From Christensenella sp. (GTDB taxonomy: Bacteria > Bacillota > Clostridia > Christensenellales > Maliibacteriaceae): a stretch of 7,351 bases of DNA. Position 1 is the first letter of the stretch. Each line of letters begins with the position of its first letter. Positions 5,154 through 7,351 of the stretch are shown here, in pieces. The notes beneath the pieces are model-generated. The model worked only from the letters and a program-made list of their open reading frames with translations. It was not told the DNA's origin and did no database searches. The stretch spans positions 951-8,301 of the forward strand of contig JAHZHV010000244.1 in assembly GCA_019420085.1 (NCBI GenBank), given 5' to 3'. Both the position numbers and the translations under genes were made by a program.

Positions 5154-6566
5154 ATGAGAAAAACAAAAATCGTCTGCACAATCGGCCCTGCCTGTGAAGA
5201 TGAAGAAACGTTAACAAAACTGTGTCTTGCCGGTATGAATGTGGCGCGCTTGAATTTTTCACATGGCTCGCACGCCGAACAACAGGCGCGTATTGACCGC
5301 ATCAAGACAATCCGCGAAAAACTGAATCTTCCAATTGCCATTATGCTGGATACCAAAGGTCCGGAATACCGCATAAAGACATTCCAAAATGGTCCCGTTC
5401 AGCTGCGTGACGGTGACCGTTTCACCTTTACCACACGTGATGTACCCGGCGACGAAACAATTGTCTCTGTCAGTTATGCCGGTCTGATGAATAATCTGAC
5501 CGTAGGCGATCGAATTTTAGTCAACAACGGCCTTCTGGTCTTCCGCGTGCTGGAAGTCGGCAAGACAGATGCCGTATGTGAAATTGTTGTCGGCGGCGAG
5601 CTGTCTGATCGCAAGAGCATGAGTTTCCCAAACAAAGTTCTCGATCACGAATATCTCAGCGCGCAGGATCGGGAGGACATTCTCTTCGGCGTGCAGAACG
5701 ATGTGGATTATATCGCCTGTTCCTTTGTCTCCCGCCGTCAGGATTTGATTGACGTAAAGAACTTTTTGTCCGAACACGGTGCCTATGATGTGGCACTGAT
5801 TGCCAAAATTGAAAATCAGACCGGCATCGATAATATTGAAGACATCTGCCGGGAGTGCGAAGGCATCATGATCGGTCGCGGCGATATGGGAGTTGAAATT
5901 CCCTTTGAAGAATTGCCCGCTGTGCAAAAGCATCTGATTACCAAATGCCGACTACTGGGCAAGCGCGTCATTACCGCAACCGAGATGCTGGAATCCATGA
6001 TTTACAATGCACGTCCAACGCGTGCAGAGATTTCCGATGTGGCAAATGCCGTATATGACGGTACAAGCGCCATCATGCTCTCCGGGGAAACCGCTGCAGG
6101 CAAATATCCCGTTCTTGCTGTGGAGACCATGGCAAAAATTGCTGAGCAGACAGAAAAAAACATCAATTACACACGTCGTTTCCGCAATAGTGACTTTCAG
6201 ACGCAGGACATCGTCGATTCCATCAGCCACGCCACTTGCGGCATGGCAATCGATATCGGCGCCAAAGCAATTGTGGCCTGTTCCCTGTCCGGCATGACCG
6301 CGCGCATGGTATCGCGCTTTCGCCCGCCAGTGGACATCATCGGTTTGACCACAAACGAACGCACATGGCGCAAACTTGCTCTTTCCTGGGCAGTTACACC
6401 CGTTATGAGTCCCGTACTGCCTTCTACAGAGGTTCTTTTCTATACGGCCAAAGGACTTGCCAAACAATATCTGGACCTTGCGGACGGAGATTTAATCGTC
6501 ATTACCGGCGGTGTAACAAACGGGCAATCCGGTAATACAAACATCATCAAAGTGGATCGAATCTGA
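5154..6566 (+). CDS. pyk: pyruvate kinase
   Basis: A 470-residue cytoplasmic enzyme of glycolysis that converts phosphoenolpyruvate and ADP to pyruvate and ATP. N-terminal KTKIVCTIGPA and MNVARLNFSHG (28-38, Arg32, Asn34 and Ser36 for substrate and K+) open the barrel. DTKGPE (66-71) follows, its Glu71 matching the Glu117 that marks K+-dependent enzymes. A B domain spans roughly 70-165. The barrel resumes with AKIEN (217-221, catalytic Lys218, metal ligand Glu220), GRGDMGVEIP (241-250, metal ligand Asp244) and TATEMLESM (274-282, Thr276), and the regulatory C domain occupies about 350-470. There is no extra PEP-utiliser domain as in Bacillus. Divergent spots are NNGLL (124-128, usually DDGLI) and KSMSFPNKVLDHEYLS (154-169, usually KGVNLPG...). 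Start: ATG at 5154 with AAGGAG (5139-5144) nine bases upstream; a longer in-frame opening from 5076 adds residues unlike any pyruvate kinase. The gene ends just before a shared terminator. Confidence 0.97.
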   Translation: MRKTKIVCTIGPACEDEETLTKLCLAGMNVARLNFSHGSHAEQQARIDRIKTIREKLNLPIAIMLDTKGPEYRIKTFQNGPVQLRDGDRFTFTTRDVPGDETIVSVSYAGLMNNLTVGDRILVNNGLLVFRVLEVGKTDAVCEIVVGGELSDRKSMSFPNKVLDHEYLSAQDREDILFGVQNDVDYIACSFVSRRQDLIDVKNFLSEHGAYDVALIAKIENQTGIDNIEDICRECEGIMIGRGDMGVEIPFEELPAVQKHLITKCRLLGKRVITATEMLESMIYNARPTRAEISDVANAVYDGTSAIMLSGETAAGKYPVLAVETMAKIAEQTEKNINYTRRFRNSDFQTQDIVDSISHATCGMAIDIGAKAIVACSLSGMTARMVSRFRPPVDIIGLTTNERTWRKLALSWAVTPVMSPVLPSTEVLFYTAKGLAKQYLDLADGDLIVITGGVTNGQSGNTNIIKVDRI

Positions 6567-6589
6567 ACATACCAGGTAACAATACAAAA

Positions 6590-6628
6590 AACAGGGCGCA
6601 TCTTCCAAATCGTCGGATGCGCCCTGTT
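6590..6628. terminator. bidirectional intrinsic terminator between pyk and the aminotransferase
   Basis: A perfect 13-bp inverted repeat (6590-6602 with 6616-6628, loop of 13) lies between two converging genes. On the plus strand it is followed by a U-rich tract (UUCAUUUCUUCAUUUUUUC); on the minus strand the transcript has a clean run of six U overlapping and following the end of the stem. It begins 24 bases after the pyk stop and lies 25 bases from the aminotransferase stop, so it can end both transcripts. Confidence 0.9.
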
Positions 6629-6652
6629 CATTTCTTCATTTTTTCATTGCGA

Positions 6653-7351
6653 TTATTTTGTGCCCAGCACTTCAATCGTCGCCTCGCGGATGATATCCAT
6701 GCCATCACGCAGCTGCTGTGCCGTTGTAACCAACGGCGGCAAGATCTTCAGCACCTCGTCCTTGCGCCCCGCAACCTCTATTACCAGTCCGCGTGCAAAG
6801 CATGCGCGCGCAATGCGTACGGCCGGATTTTCAACGCCGCAGGCAGAATAATCGATGCCCCAGATCATGCCAAGGCCCCGATGTGTAATCCGCGCATCCA
6901 GCGGAAGGATTTTTTCGCGAATCTGTTCATCGATGACATCACTGCAGGCACGCACATGTTCCAAAAGCCCCGCTTCATCCAGATACTCCAGCGCCGCAGC
7001 AGCCCCCACAAAGGCGAGCTGATTCCCGCGGAATGTGCCGTTGTGCTCGCCCGGTCCAAAGACATCCAACTCAGGCCGCAGCAGCAAAAGTGACATCGGC
7101 TGTCCGCTTCCGGAGATGGATTTGGACAGTGTAACCATATCCGGCACAATACCCGCGCGCTCAAAGGAGAAGAATGTGCCCGTGCGGCCACATCCGACCT
7201 GAATATCATCGCAGACAAGCAAAATATCATGCCTGTCGCACAGTGCACGCAGATCACGAAGCCACTGCACATCCGCTACATTGATGCCGCCTTCTGCCTG
7301 TACCGTCTCCACAAAAATAGCGGCGGGCTTCTCAATGCCCGAATGGTCATC
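6653..7351 (-). CDS. ectB: class III PLP aminotransferase, EctB/diaminobutyrate--2-oxoglutarate transaminase type, N-terminus outside window
   Basis: The C-terminal 232 residues of an enzyme usually about 420 long; the frame is open to the right edge. Characterised EctB enzymes transfer an amino group from glutamate to L-aspartate 4-semialdehyde, giving L-2,4-diaminobutyrate and 2-oxoglutarate with pyridoxal phosphate. The fragment reads KPAAIFVETVQAEGGINVAD, then ILLVCDDIQVGCGRTGTFFS with the PLP-contacting Asp of DDIQ, then MVTLSKSISG with the Schiff-base lysine (about fragment residue 77), then GEHNGTFRGNQLAF. The VETVQ-EGG, DDIQ-GCGRTGTFFSFE and GEHNGTFRGN blocks are typical of EctB/Dat rather than of general ornithine or acetylornithine aminotransferases. 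The family also includes Dat enzymes that feed 1,3-diaminopropane, polyamine, siderophore or antibiotic routes, so the gene symbol is provisional: neighbours that would decide (ectA/ectC or a diaminobutyrate decarboxylase) lie outside the window. A shared terminator follows the stop. Confidence 0.88.
   Translation of the reverse strand, partial: DDHSGIEKPAAIFVETVQAEGGINVADVQWLRDLRALCDRHDILLVCDDIQVGCGRTGTFFSFERAGIVPDMVTLSKSISGSGQPMSLLLLRPELDVFGPGEHNGTFRGNQLAFVGAAAALEYLDEAGLLEHVRACSDVIDEQIREKILPLDARITHRGLGMIWGIDYSACGVENPAVRIARACFARGLVIEVAGRKDEVLKILPPLVTTAQQLRDGMDIIREATIEVLGTK

Noticed and set aside
5952..6467. 171-codon minus-strand open frame inside pyk
   Set aside because: It is fully antisense to the conserved pyruvate kinase reading frame and shows no family motif.
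1..7351. CRISPR arrays, insertion sequences, tRNA or rRNA genes
   Set aside because: No regularly spaced direct repeats, no transposase-like frame, no terminal inverted repeats and no cloverleaf with a CCA end were seen on either strand.

Overview
The window looks like chromosomal DNA from a low-to-mid G+C Gram-positive anaerobe, most likely a clostridial Firmicute. The strongest pointer is a complete T-box tRNA-sensing leader. Strong Shine-Dalgarno sites, sigma-A type promoters, a clostridial-looking pyruvate kinase and a DUF362/ferredoxin protein agree with this. The species cannot be named from sequence alone. I see no insertion sequence, phage gene, CRISPR array, tRNA or rRNA.

Layout, left to right. 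(1) 1-428, minus strand: the N-terminal 142 residues of a UPF0303/HbpS-like protein, cut by the window edge. It has its own promoter (538-565) and a leader of about 100 nt. (2) 662-2224, minus: a sodium:solute symporter (SSS family) ending in a clear terminator (611-643). It is preceded by a T-box riboswitch (2297-2597) with a promoter at 2604-2632, so its expression should follow the charging of one tRNA. The specifier reads as threonine (ACA), or tyrosine (UAC) if the register is shifted by one base. (3) 2751-5029, plus: a divergently transcribed two-gene operon. It encodes a very cysteine-rich MFS-like membrane protein and a DUF362 protein with a C-terminal 2x[4Fe-4S] ferredoxin domain. (4) 5154-6566, plus: pyruvate kinase (pyk). 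(5) 6590-6628: a hairpin placed to terminate both converging transcripts. (6) 6653-7351, minus: the C-terminal 232 residues of a class III aminotransferase closely resembling EctB/diaminobutyrate--2-oxoglutarate transaminase, cut by the right edge.

How the parts fit: the symporter is probably an amino-acid uptake system switched on when its cognate tRNA is uncharged. The MFS/DUF362 pair is transcribed from a back-to-back promoter and may be a transport-plus-redox unit of unknown substrate. Pyruvate kinase is core glycolysis and appears to be a separate transcription unit. The aminotransferase makes L-2,4-diaminobutyrate from aspartate semialdehyde in characterised relatives; whether it feeds ectoine, a polyamine or something else depends on genes outside the window.

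Nothing here is a clearly new defence or mobile system. The items most worth following are the T-box/SSS pairing and the Cys-rich MFS-DUF362 operon.
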